Assembly (NCBI GenBank): GCA_001566295.1
Contig: KQ964248.1
Location: 558,001 to 622,000 of the forward strand
From: Microdochium bolleyi
Lineage: Eukaryota > Ascomycota > Sordariomycetes > Xylariales > Microdochiaceae
Length of the DNA stretch: 64,000 nt
Reading direction: 5' to 3'
The notes beneath the pieces are model-generated. The model did not search any database. It worked only from the letters and a program-made list of their open reading frames with translations, and was not told the DNA's origin. Each line of letters starts with the position of its first letter. The first letter of the stretch is position 1. Positions 1-11,123 of this stretch are shown here, one piece after another. The position numbers were made by a program, and so were the translations under genes.

Positions 1-2685
1 ACTGGAACTGTACCGGATTGCTGTGGAAGTTGCCCACAAACGAAAGAGCTTGTCCACGGTCCAGAAGAGGCTGGATGACGTCTTCGAAGCACTCCTCGCA
101 TACGGTGAAATTGGGGAGCTTCTTCATGACGAACCATTTGCCGTCCTGGATTGGTATCTGGCCACGACACTCCGGCAATCGAGACAGCTCACGGATCTTC
201 GCTGCGAGTCTGCGAATATCGGGTGCCGTTTTGGTCGCAAGCGCGCGGTCTGAGGCCGTCTCCATGATGTCAAAGTATAGGAGAAACCGTCTTCGCTCCG
301 GTGATGGGTGCATCAGACATACGCCAGTCGATGGCTCTCCCGAGGTCTCTACGAAGACGCCCGTAAGGTTCGGCAGCAGCACCTCAACTGTTTTCGCGCA
401 GTGGCTGCACATCTGGAAACTCGAAATCGTGCGCTGAGAGTTGGGCTCTTTGAGCGAGTACCACTTCCGATATGTCTCACGGAAACCCGAGCAGGCTTGG
501 GTTCGTGCACCTACGGTTGCAATGTTATGCATCAGGGTCATGTCCGCCTTCCGGTACTTCAGGATCAGGAGCCATGCAATATGGAACCACTGCGAGGTTC
601 CAAAATCGCACTTGATGGCCCGGTCAGCAGGCCTGAACGGAGCCACCGTGAAGCTAGTTGCGAACTCGGTGTGTGCAAAGACGTTTTGGTAACATGTTGG
701 GCATATGTTGAAGTTGTCACACCTAGGCAGTGTCAGCCAATCCATGTGGCCTGTAGACTCAATCGTGCGAGGGCAGTCTGCGATGTCTGGCAGTTCGCCG
801 CTCCTCACGTCTTCGGAAAGCCGTCGGTGATGCGACATGGAGTCATTCAGTGCCACGCCGTGCAACGCGGGATCGAACTTGGGTGGTTGATAGGCCTGCT
901 TCGGTGGGCTTGATGACAACGTAGACGCGGATGAACGAGCAGAGCCTGAGTCCTTGGGGAGAGGCAGAACCCCTGGGCCTCGCTTGTCGACTGGTGTTCC
1001 AGAGTCGCGACTGAAGGCCACCGAGGCCGCAGTGGCACCAGCAACAACTGCTGGTATGGCTACAGAGGCACTTGGACCCATGGTCCCTCTAGTTGTCGAG
1101 GCACGGGTAGGCGGATTTGGATATCGCTGCCTCTCATCATCGGATGACCGGGGCTCACGCGGGAATGTAGAGCTTCGAGTGCCTGCCGGATCGCTATCGA
1201 ACAGTTGTGGCTGCGACGTCCGCGGACCGTTCACGTCTCGTGACCTATAACGGCCTTTGTCCACTGGAGGTCTAGTCTCAGGTCGCGGGCCAACGAAGCC
1301 ATTACGATCGACCCTGTCATCTACGATGACGGGTTTCTGGCGACGTCGCACATCACCCCGGCGTCTCGAGTCTTCCTCGCTGGTGTCCCAGTCCCGTGAG
1401 GAGGGTACTTCGCGATCGATTTTGTACTCGAATGGGCCCTCCAAGGAGGAATCGCGTGAAATCCGTTTGGCCGATGGCTTTGTTGGTGTCCGACCCACAC
1501 TCTCATGATCCGGATACTTCCGTTCGGGACTTCCGCGAGACATCGGTCTTGGTCTCGAGATGGGAATGTCGTTGGCAGAGTGTCGTTTCTCGAGTGAAGG
1601 GTGTACAGGCGGTGCTGGTCTCAGTGAGTCTGACCTTGAGTCTGCCCTGGATCGAGGACCCATGGGTGCTCTGCGCGCGCTGGTGTCCTCTTGTGGGCGG
1701 GTCTTCCTTTCGTTGGGGCGATCAACTGGCTCCTCCCATCGGCGTTCGGTACGGTCTCGCGACTTCGTAGCAGATCGTGGCACATCGGGGGAAAGCGTAC
1801 TGCTTTCTCTCTCCCGTGGTGTGTAGTAATCGTTCGGTCCGGTCTTCAACCCCATTGCTGACTTGGGCCTCGACACATTGTGCAGCGGGGGCTCGGGGGG
1901 CACATCAGTCACAATCGGCGGTAAGTCGTCACCGGGATATTGGCGGTGCCTTTGGGGTGAGCTTCGAGGTTCTGGCTTGTGTCTAGGTTCGCTAGCTTTA
2001 GCGACTCCTGGCTTGGTCTCGTTGTTGGCTTCCGGAGTGGAATTTCGTGGCCGTTGTTGCGGAGGTGTGTCGGGAAGTCCGTGACCGGAGTTCCTCTTCG
2101 AAGTCGGTGTCTTTTGTCCCCGGGTCTCGTCCCCGTCAGATGTTGCTGGCACCAGGACAAAACGTCGCTCCTCATTTGGCTCCGGGCTCCCTTGGGCGGC
2201 GCGGCCCTGGTCCGGTTCGCGCCGGACGAAACGCCGCTCTGTATTTGGCTCCGGAATCGGTTCGATCCCTTGGTCGATCTCTTGGATAATTGGAAGTTGG
2301 TCCGTTTCGCCTCGGTTTGGTGCTTCATCGCCTATTTGAGACGAGATTGTGGAGCCATACTCTTTGGCGAGAGAGTCGACCTCATCCTCCACAGTTGCTG
2401 GCGGACGGCTCTGACGTGGCCGCGAGGCTGTGGAAGGTAGCCACCTGGGAGCTGACGGGTCTCTATACACTAGAGTATGTTCTGGCACAGGATCGGGAAG
2501 GTAGTCGTGGTGTCTGCATAGGGTCAGCACAATAACTTGAGGATTATTTAATTTGCGAGGCAGGTGATAATGGCTTGAGCCACGCACAAACCGTCATGGA
2601 CGTACGATCGAGGGTCGGGGCTACGGGCGCGGCTGTTTGGCCAGTAGCCCTGCTGGAGGAAGGAGTCGACGTCGATTCTGGACAT
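1..2685 (-). CDS. Cys-rich conserved fungal protein, 3' end outside the window
   Basis: Exon 1 is 2606-2685 (starts MSRIDVDSFLQQGYWPN). A GTACGT donor and a CTGAC...TATGCAG acceptor remove 2514-2605. Exon 2 stays open from 2513 to the left edge, giving about 864 residues without a stop. The first ~600 residues are Arg/Ser/Pro/Glu-rich and probably disordered, with two copies of a PEPNxERRFV motif. From about residue 620 a folded Cys-rich part follows, with CDNFNICPTC, CSHC and CEEC pairs that could bind zinc. Fungal homologues of this architecture are often auto-named 'Ser/Arg-related nuclear matrix protein', but I know of no tested function and assign none. The start is the first ATG before a donor whose phase matches exon 2. 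The gene model is well supported; the role is unknown. The C-terminus lies left of the window. Confidence 0.8.
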
Positions 2686-5559
2686 GTTCCGAGTGTGTGA
2701 TGTGGGCGGATAAGAGCTCTCGGACTGCTAGTAAATGCTTATATCATGTTCGGGACCGACCGCCTCGTGGGTAGCAAAGGTGCTGGGTGGACGTGGTTCG
2801 AGTCGTTGCTGGGCGGGGGCTGCCTCATAAACAAAGCGCGGCCAATATGCTCGGGCAGAGATGGACAGTGGTGGCCGTATTGCTGGGCCGGTGCGACAGG
2901 AGTGGTAGGTGGGAGAGACAGGTTGAATGATGTTCCGAGGCTGTGGCAACCTCTGTCGGTGACTGGGGGGAGAGGAGCTTGCTCACGGCGGGCAGAGGTG
3001 GTTGCGAGCAGTGTTGTTTATGTCTGACCGAAGACGGGGATGTGCTGTGTTCAAGAAGGATTGTGTGGTGGGGCTTTTTGGGCCATGGCAGCACGGGCCC
3101 GACAAGTGCGAGGACGGTGGAGGGAACGGCCAGGGGTCCCGGCTCCGGCAGAGAAGGCGCGAGGGGCAGGGCTGGGCGTGCATGCCCAGGGTGCAAGCAC
3201 AGAGGAGGCACGCACGCAGAGCATGCACAGCATGCACAGAAGGCGGGCAGTGCTCACGAAACACCATGCCTCGCATGCCTCCTCGCATGCCTGCTCCCAT
3301 TCCCCATTCCCACCACGCCGGCGGCATCTTCACTCGCCCGCGCGTCTACAGAGAGGCGATGACGGACAGCACGCCCATGCAGGCCTCGCCCGGACCGGTG
3401 GGCTCGCGTGCCGCCCCACGGATGACGCTTCGCTGCATGCGACGCGAGCCGGCAGCTCCATCGTGTCGTGGCCGCGCAGCACGCCCCTGGGCCACGGCTC
3501 ACCTTGTTGTACTTCAGTAGTCGACCGAGGACTCGTCGACAGGTCGTTCCGAGCTGTGTTTCACCGGCTGGGCAAGCACAACTACGACAGCTGCCAGCAT
3601 GACTCAAGCATCATCAGTCGTCCTTGGGCAGTATGGGGTTCCAGCACCCGTCCCCCGCCCCAGTTGGGCCGCTGAGGCTGCGTCACTGCCTGTCCGCTGC
3701 AAGCACGAGGGGAACATCTGCGACCGAGAAGAACAACTGAACAACAAGAGGGGCACGTCCGCCACCAGCATGGATCAGCCTGGCAGGGGTCGCTGCGGCG
3801 ACGCGCACAACAGCCACAGCAGAGCCCAGTCTGCTGCTCCACCTCCGGCTCGGCGACGTCCGGACAGGGCGCCGTCATGTGCCCTCCCCGCTGTCTGTTG
3901 CCAGCATCCACGCATAATCGTACCCAATTGTACTCTTTCCGTGCTGCGGTCGGAAGACGACTGCGCTTGCGACTGCTGTGTCATGCCGCCCTGGTGCGGC
4001 ACGACCAAGCCTCTGCCGACAGCCCGCCCATCGTCTGGTATCACGGATGCATCAGCATGGCCAGCGCCATCTTCTACCACAGTTCAAGTGCGTCCGTCTG
4101 CAAGTACCCGCTGTACCTGTGCCCGAGCCGGTGGTGGCAATACGCCATGAGCCTTCCATGTCGTCGGCACACCATCCGCAACATCACCACCGGCAGACAC
4201 GGCAGCGCTCGGCTGTGCTGCACCCAGCGCGCTGCCCCTCCGCGGCCCCATACCGGCATGTGTTGCCCGCGACGCGCAGTTCGCCAAGCACCATGCCGGA
4301 TCTCGTCGAAGACAAACGGGCCGTAGCGCCCAGCCGGGGGACCGGAGTTAGTCCCCAAGGATGAAGACGAGACCGACGCCAAGACACTTTGCTGAGCAGC
4401 CGCGTCCACGGTTTGATCTGCGTGCACAAGTCATCATATGCGCTGATGCTGGGCATCTCAAGCGAAGACTTGCCTCTTTGAGCATTTCCTGGTCAGCTGG
4501 TCCGCAAAGGCGAATGTAGGCCCGCCCTGCTTCATGCCGTGTCCCGAGGATGGGCGCCCGCATAGTCCTGAAGACATAAATCCCCTTGAGCAGCCCAAAT
4601 GCACGGCCTCGAGTGACACCAGCCCGTCCATCTGGCACCGGGTGTAACTTCCTGTGCTGATGACACTCGGTGACGGATCATATGCCAAGCGCGTCTGCCT
4701 TAGAGGCGAAAACCTCCACTCCTCACGATGCTCCCACATGACTTGCAAAGCAGCGAACCCTCAATAAGACGATTGGCTCCAACCTGGCCGGTATCTGTTT
4801 CGTTGCATGCCAGGACCCTCGCAAGCCTCGTCCAGCGGTCGCACAACAACAATCTGCGAAACCCCCGATCCAGGTCGTAGGATGCTTTTTGTGCTGCGAG
4901 TGCCACATGAAGATCTGGAAAAGTAGCCGGTGACGAAATGAGACAACAAACCGCACGTACAAGCAAGTACGGGGAACGAAACCATGAGATCTCTTCGAAG
5001 CATGCCCGCTTCAAGTGTGATCATAGGCGAGCAAGAAATTCCAGAGAGAACGGCGGCAAGGCCGGTGTAGCACCCAGCAGCGGCGCACTTGCCGGCGTGC
5101 CAAAATAGTGACAGCGCCAACATGCACGTCTCCGAGGACGACGATGACGACGACGTCTATTAGTCTGGGGCCGAGAGGCATTGAGATGCATTATTCACAC
5201 GCTCGACGTGCTGACGATAGGTCTCATCCTGGGACGGGACAGCCAGGTTCCCCAGGAATACCTCTATAGTGGCGTTAAGCAACGGCCAGAGAGGCTTGTG
5301 TCACATGGGTATCAAAAGTGCAACTCTGGCATCGAGGAACTCGGCTCATCATATCGCAGCTCAAAAAAATCTCAACATCTACCCCATGCCTACGACACGT
5401 CTATCAGTCGCTCGCTCACTAATCAAATCCTTCGGTAATGAAGCATCCTGTTCTTCTCATCTATAGCAGTAGGCTGTATGGTATTTTCTACCTTTTCCTT
5501 TGGTGCACAACTACCCTCTGCGGGTTCCAATCTACTGAAGTCAAGAGGAGATGTACTTT
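2686..5559. other. Intergenic region, no supported gene
   Basis: This 2.9-kb spacer separates the start of the Cys-rich gene from the stop of GMP synthase. It has several short open frames on both strands (longest about 210 codons at 3040-3675), but they overlap each other, are low-complexity Arg/His/Ala/Cys-rich and show no recognisable domain. The notable content is a GCATGC-rich stretch around 3178-3441. The 5' part should hold the promoter of the left-hand gene, but I see no clear TATA box. Confidence 0.6.
3178..3441. repeat. GCATGC-rich low-complexity stretch
   Basis: Palindromic GCATGC cores recur at 3179, 3221, 3230, 3273, 3285 and 3436. They include a tandem AGCATGCAC pair (3220-3237) and a TCGCATGCC pair (3271-3291). 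The spacing is irregular, so this is a cluster of imperfect copies rather than a clean satellite. It could be a cluster of binding sites or chance low complexity. Confidence 0.5.
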
Positions 5560-8500
5560 CTACTCCATCTCAATGGTTCCTAGATAAAGTGACGTGGGCG
5601 GTGATGTTAGCCTTCCGCGTCTCCCACATGAAACATGCCTTTTGCAAGAATTGGCGAGAAAAGCTGGGGGGTGAATCAAGGCAAGGAGGGCGCAGAGTGG
5701 CTCAAGTTCAAGATGACTTACCGGGAGGCTTGCTCGTGATGTCGTACGTGACACGGGCGATGCCGTCGACCTCGTTGACGATGCGCGTCGAGATGCGCTT
5801 GAGCAGCGCAAAGTCGAAGTCGTAGGGCTCGGCAGACATGAAGTCGAGGGTCTTGACGGCGCGCAGGCTGTGATGGAGAAAGTAGTCAGTGCCCTGTGTT
5901 TTGAAATGAAAGCTGTCTTTCTCTTTACGTGTGGCGTTGTGTGACTTCGTGCTGTTTGTATGTGATCAGGTGGTCGGGGCCGTAGACTCACATGGCGATG
6001 TAACCGTAGACTCTGGCGTCACCCTGAACACCAACGGCTATTGTGGGAGTGTAGAATCAGTATACACGTCTTTGTGTGTTGAAGGATGGGACTAGCGAAC
6101 CTCGGTCGTTGCTGATGGCGACGTAAGCTTGGCTCATCTGTTGCGTCCATGTGTGTTAGCCCATATCTCTTGTATTTGCACCGTGAGGCCTAAGGTGGTC
6201 GCCTGAATATGTACTGACCTCGTCATACACGCCAGCGGCGCGGATCTCGGAGATGAAGATGTGGTCCGCCGCGCGGGCGATGCGGACTCTCTCGGGGGTG
6301 ACCTCGCCGAGGATGCGGATGGCGATACCCGGGCTATAGTCCCACAGTGATTAGTCTATCAAGATCGCCGCGTGGATGGGGGCAAATGCGGGCGTGAGAG
6401 CAGCCTGTTGAAGGTGGAAAACATACCCGGGGAAAGGGTGACGCATCACAAGGTCTCTGTGGATGCCCATCTCCTGGCCGAATTTGCGGACTTCGTCCTT
6501 GAACATCTCGCGGAGGGGCTCAATGAGTTTGAGCTACATCGAGGAGTTTGGTCAGTGTGGTTGTTTCAACACTTTTGGCGAGCTGAGGGCCCTCGGTTTT
6601 GTGTCGACGAAGAGCAAGCTCGTGGCTCTTGCGCAGCGAGACATACCTTGAGAGTCTCCGGCAGTCCTCCGACGTTGTGATGCGTCTTGATCGTCGCGCT
6701 CGGTCCTACGGGCAAAGTTAGCACCGGCAAGAGATTTTCAGAGTAGTTCCAACGATGAATAACATACCCTTGTATGAAACACTCTCGATTCTTTTCATGC
6801 CGTTAGTAAGCCGCCAAAAGCCTTGTTCACCCGAGAGAATACCACTTACACGTCAGGGTACAACTACACGTCACAACCGTTAGTAACCACTCATGGGGTA
6901 GATGAAATGCTCAATAACGTACTGTGCCCTGTAAGAACCAAGTAACTGGGCCCGCGTTGGGTGTGTTCTCGGCCTCCTTCTCGATCCGGATAGCCTCCTG
7001 CTGGAAAAGATCGATGACTATATCACGGAACATTAGCACATTGGTACAATATCCACAGATTTGGCTCAATAACATGTAAGTGAGAGACTCACATGTGCCA
7101 CCAATGATCTTGCGCTTCTTCTCAGGCTCGTTGACACCCTTGAGACGGCTCAGGAAGAGCTCCGCGCCGTCGACGACGGTCAAGTTGATGCCAAGGTGCT
7201 CCTCGAGGGTCTCCTTGACTTGCTCGCACTCATTGAGGCGCATGACACCTATTGATTTTCTTTAGCTGTCGCCCATATGGATATGCAAGACTTGATGGGG
7301 ACAAACCGTTGTCAACCAAAATAGCGTGGAACCGGTCACCTAAGTGCACGTCAGTTCGCGAACCAGAAATCTTGTCTTATAGGGTTATCATCATACCGAT
7401 AGCCTCCTTCATGAGCTTCGCGGCGACCGTGGAGTCGACACCACCGGAGACGGCGCCGATGACCTGGGCGGTCTCACCGACAAGGTGCCGTATCCGGACG
7501 ATCTCCTTCTGGATGAAGTCCTTCATGACCCAGCTGTCCTGGGCGCCGCAGATATCGATAGCGAAGTTGCGCAAGATCTCGGTTCCGCGGGGGGTCTTTA
7601 AATAAGGTTGTTAGGCAGAGAATAATTGAAACACAAAGTGATTGTTCACTTACGTGCTCGAGCTCAGGATGGAATTGGACGCCTGAGAAGTTCAGACATG
7701 TCAGTCAGGGGGCCCTCAGGAACCCAACGAACAGCACAGAGGACTGCCTATGCTCTTGGAATAACGCACCGTAGATCGGCTTCGACTCGTGCGCAATACC
7801 AGCGAACTCCGAGTTGGCCGTGCTGGCGACGACGACGAAGCCGCTGGGAAGCTTGACCAGCTTGTCAAAGTGGCTCATATAGGCTGTAAATATGGTCAGA
7901 GATTGTTCAACCATCCAAGAACAGATGAGGACAGCTTGTAAAAATACCGTGCATTGAGTCGCCGAGACCGGCGAACAGCTTATCTGTGTGGGCATTGCCG
8001 CTGTTGTGGATGTTGACGTCGGCGTGGCCGTACTCTGGGGGCATTGTCAGCCATTTGCCTCGACGGCATAGCCGTAAACGGATCTTTCAGACAACACAAA
8101 CCTCGGATAGTGCCACCGGCGACGTTGCTGGCGTCGGTCCTCCAGGCGAGTTCCTATACAACACTCTGTCAGCCCGGTTGAGCTCTAAGAGATCGAGACT
8201 CTGCCATGATGCCAGCTTTGCATCTTTGTTGCTCCACTTCCACGCGGTTTCGCCGCAGTCTATGGGTTCCGAGCACCTCGCGAAATGCAATATCTGAGGA
8301 GTTTCACTTCTGGAGGGATTATTTACCTGGCACCCATAGCTAGAAGTACGAATCAGCGTGAGGACATTGACATTCACGGTACAGAGAGATATCATACCAG
8401 ATTCCGAGAATCGGCACACCGAGATCAAACACAGCAGGGTCGACGTCTACGCGAGCATCAGCACATCATCTGGGGGGGCGGATACCGGGAAGGGCTAATT

Positions 8501-9309
8501 ACGAGGCGCGTCCTTGTCGTAGACCGAGGAAGGACCTGGTAGATCGTTAGCTCATAAGTCCATCACGTGGCAAAATCATACATGACTGTATGTGCACAAA
8601 GTACGCATGCATGAAGTCACTGGCAAGGTTTCGGGAAAACAACGCACCTCCCGAGAACACGATGCCCTTGGGCTTAAAGGGCAGCTCGGCAATGTTGGTG
8701 TTGCAGGGCAGCATCTCGGCGTATACCTTGAGGCTGCGCAGCCGGCGGAGGATCAGGTGGCTCGTCTGGCTACCGAAATCCAACACCAGGATGGTCTAAA
8801 GTAGTAGAAGGGTTAGCCTCATAGCCGTGTAAAACGCTATAGACATTTGCATATCGAGGAGTCGTATGTTGGCTTCGGATTTCCAGCATGTTGATCGCGA
8901 TCCTGTTGTAGGATTGTGGCAGATGGCGCGTTGTGTCGAGAAACCGTTGTCGACCCAAGGCATAATCAGCGGCCGTCAAAGGTCCTGCTTCTTCCGCATC
9001 TGCATCAAAGCTGGCGTGCCAGGTTTGTGCGATTCTCTTCGTGAGCTTGACAGCTAATTGTTCGTGTCTGGGTCTGTTTTGCTTTCCGGCTTCGCTCAAG
9101 CTCGGTGAATATATATACTCGAATACGCCTTCCATGACTGATTCGAAGTAATCGGCTAGCTGCTTGGGTCTTGCAAGGCTATCATGGTCGTGGTTTCGCG
9201 GATATGTCGTCGCAACAGGCCTGTCTACCACCAGCCACTCGGAGTTGCAGGGGAAAGAACCTACGTCGAAGTTGTTATGCGGCGCCTCGGCCTCCTGGAT
9301 GTCCGTCAT
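5560..9309 (-). CDS. GUA1: GMP synthase (glutamine-hydrolysing), 22 exons
   Basis: Converts XMP to GMP using ATP and glutamine in the cytosol. Exons, high to low: 9265-9309, 8648-8795, 8503-8535, 8398-8446, 8327-8339, 8102-8153, 7948-8034, 7770-7883, 7654-7682, 7397-7595, 7307-7339, 7093-7248, 6923-7017, 6850-6863, 6768-6790, 6647-6705, 6427-6533, 6219-6333, 6101-6137, 5992-6037, 5722-5867, 5560-5579. They sum to 1,620 nt, a 539-residue protein of normal family length. Class I glutaminase motifs are LVLDFGSQ, the nucleophile loop GICYGCQ and GVQFHPE. The ATP-PPase P-loop is SGGVDSTV; the dimerisation domain ends KPPGTIEME. All introns are GT-AG and phases agree at every junction. Most introns are about 45-190 nt, but intron 1 is 469 nt and open in frame. 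Exons 5 and 14 are 13 and 14 nt. The start gives the expected short N-terminus MTDIQEAEAPHNNFD. Confidence 0.93.
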
Positions 9310-10000
9310 CTTGAATGTTTCGTTCTTTCGTTCGGGGAGCTGGTCTATTGGAGTCGTTGTTCTTGTGGTCCAGCTTGTTCTTGTCGCGGGCGGGCAAGAG
9401 GTGCCGAGCAGAACAAGAGTCAGGTCTTCTCGCAAAAAAGTTTTGGGCGAGCAGCAGCAGCGTCACAGGCCGATCGCCGGACGGCACTGCGACTCACCCT
9501 CACAAGCAAAATGTTTAGCGCAGCCGCAGCGCAGCGCCGCGCGCCAGCAGTGGGGGCGGGGCACTAATAATTTCTTTATCTTATCTCGTGGTCGCATTTC
9601 TCAGGGTCCGCCCATCCATGTTCGATAGGAGATTTGTTTTCCTAGGTTATCGGAGCTTGTTATGGGAGCAGCCACGCATTGGGTTTGGAAATTGGATGGC
9701 CCTGCTTTAGACAGCTTGGCGATTCAGGTCGATACGGTGGTATTGCGAGCAGTCTCGTTCGTTGTGTGGCCTTGTCATCATGCAGAGAACATGCGACTAA
9801 ACCCTTCAAAGCTGTTCTGCGCCCATCTTCTCTGTAACATGAAAAGACAGATCGCCTTGGTTAGACATTTGTTTCCAATATCTCAAGTCACCAGAGGGCA
9901 ATGGTACCGGGGCATCTGCTGCTGTTGGGCAGGCGCCGCCATCATGATAGGAGGAAGCCGTGAGAGTATACTATATCTTTGATGATGTCTCGCCAAAGGA
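9310..10000. other. Intergenic: GMP synthase upstream region and PGA2 downstream region
   Basis: This 0.7-kb spacer holds the GMP synthase promoter (minus strand) and the 3' flank of the Pga2-like gene. Short open frames on the plus strand overlap GMP synthase exon 1 and look spurious. I see no clear TATA box or terminator signal. Confidence 0.6.
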
Positions 10001-10489
10001 CTACTGATTCAGGAATTCTTGGATGTCCTTATCCTCCTCATCCTCCTGCAGCTGCCGCAGCCGCTCTTCCTCAGCATCCAGCAGCTTCTTGATGGCATTC
10101 CGCTGCCGTCTCCTGGCCTTCTTGCCAAACTGCAGCACCGCGCCGCTTGCGTCAGCGGCCTCCTCCCCTTCGCTGTCCGTGTCCTCGGGGACCCCCGCGG
10201 CGCCGCGCAGGTCGTTGGGAGACATCTCGGCGTTGCGCTTCTCCTCCTCGGCCTTCTCCTCGGCCTCGCGCTTCTCCATCTGGCGCTGCTGGAACTTGGC
10301 GCCGTGCATGATGACGTACTTGCGGAACAGCATGTACGCGCCGACGATCATGACAAGCCGGATGTACTGCTTGGGCGTCATGCTCTTGAAGGTTCCTGCC
10401 ACGTTGGTCGTGGTGCGCTCGTAGAGCAGGTTGCCGAGCTGTGACACCGAGTCGAACAGGTGCTCGAACAGGCCCAGTAGTTCGTCCAT
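10001..10489 (-). CDS. PGA2: Pga2-like ER membrane protein
   Basis: An intronless 162-residue protein. The order of parts matches the fungal Pga2 family, which is linked to ER maturation and trafficking of GPI and vacuolar cargo in yeast. A short N-terminal segment (MDELLGLFEHLFDSV) leads into the SMTPKQYIRLVMIVGAYMLF membrane segment at about residues 36-57. After that comes a long charged Glu/Lys/Arg coiled-coil-like tail with an acidic EDTDSEGEE patch and a basic KKARRRQRN patch. The ATG at 10489 is chosen because the in-frame sequence upstream has no ATG and does not resemble the family. The gene is divergent from the CENP-S gene across 634 bp. Family assignment rests on the membrane segment and architecture rather than on catalytic residues. 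Confidence 0.72.
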   Translation of the reverse strand: MDELLGLFEHLFDSVSQLGNLLYERTTTNVAGTFKSMTPKQYIRLVMIVGAYMLFRKYVIMHGAKFQQRQMEKREAEEKAEEEKRNAEMSPNDLRGAAGVPEDTDSEGEEAADASGAVLQFGKKARRRQRNAIKKLLDAEEERLRQLQEDEEDKDIQEFLNQ

Positions 10490-11123
10490 GTTGGCAATTG
10501 GTGTGTCTTTGCGATGGTGGTTTTTTGAGAGGTCGAAACCGTTCGAGGATTGAGCGGAAGCGCTATATGTGTATTTGGCCCAGGTCGGATGGGAATGTGT
10601 CGAGCCTGGACTTGCAGTACCGGAGAAATCAAGGAGTTTGGCCAGATGGCGTACGTCGCAGGCAGAGCGGCAAGTGTGAGGGCGTAACCTGGTTAAATAT
10701 GGTCGGGACCCAGTGCGTCCAGGTGAGGGAATAAATGCTTGTTGCTGAGCAATGCGAGAATTAAAGGAGATACCGGAGAGGCCGAAAGAAGATCGTGGAC
10801 CCGGGAGATGCAATTGTCTGGCGCCAATAAGGGCCAGCGCGCGCCATAAAAATTCGATGCACGGGGAGCTTCATGCTCCAGGGTCGCGGCTCCGGCGTCG
10901 CTGCACAATTCGCAGCCGCGACGACCCCTAGTGCCGCCCCACTCTGCTCGCCTTGCTGGCCATAAACCGCGTCGCGGAGAACAGATACCGCGTATTGCCC
11001 ACATGCATCGAGAATAACAACCATGCCATTGACACGGTTGTCAGCGAGCAGTGAATGCCTCCACACTGAATTGTAACGCTTACTCGCTATCATTTCAAGC
11101 TCCCTTGGTTTCGAGCCGTCGCC
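10490..11123. promoter_or_regulatory. Bidirectional promoter region between PGA2 and MHF1
   Basis: The 634-bp gap lies between two divergent start codons, so it must hold both promoters and 5' UTRs. The minus-strand side is open in frame with PGA2 without an ATG and is probably leader. I see no strong TATA box. Confidence 0.5.

Noticed and set aside
2780..2810. GGTTCGAGTC-like sequence considered as a tRNA B box
   Set aside because: No A box or acceptor stem at the right distance, and the match to the B-box consensus is imperfect.
3040..3675. 211-codon plus-strand open frame
   Set aside because: His/Ala/Arg-rich translation of the GCATGC-rich stretch, with competing frames of similar length on both strands.
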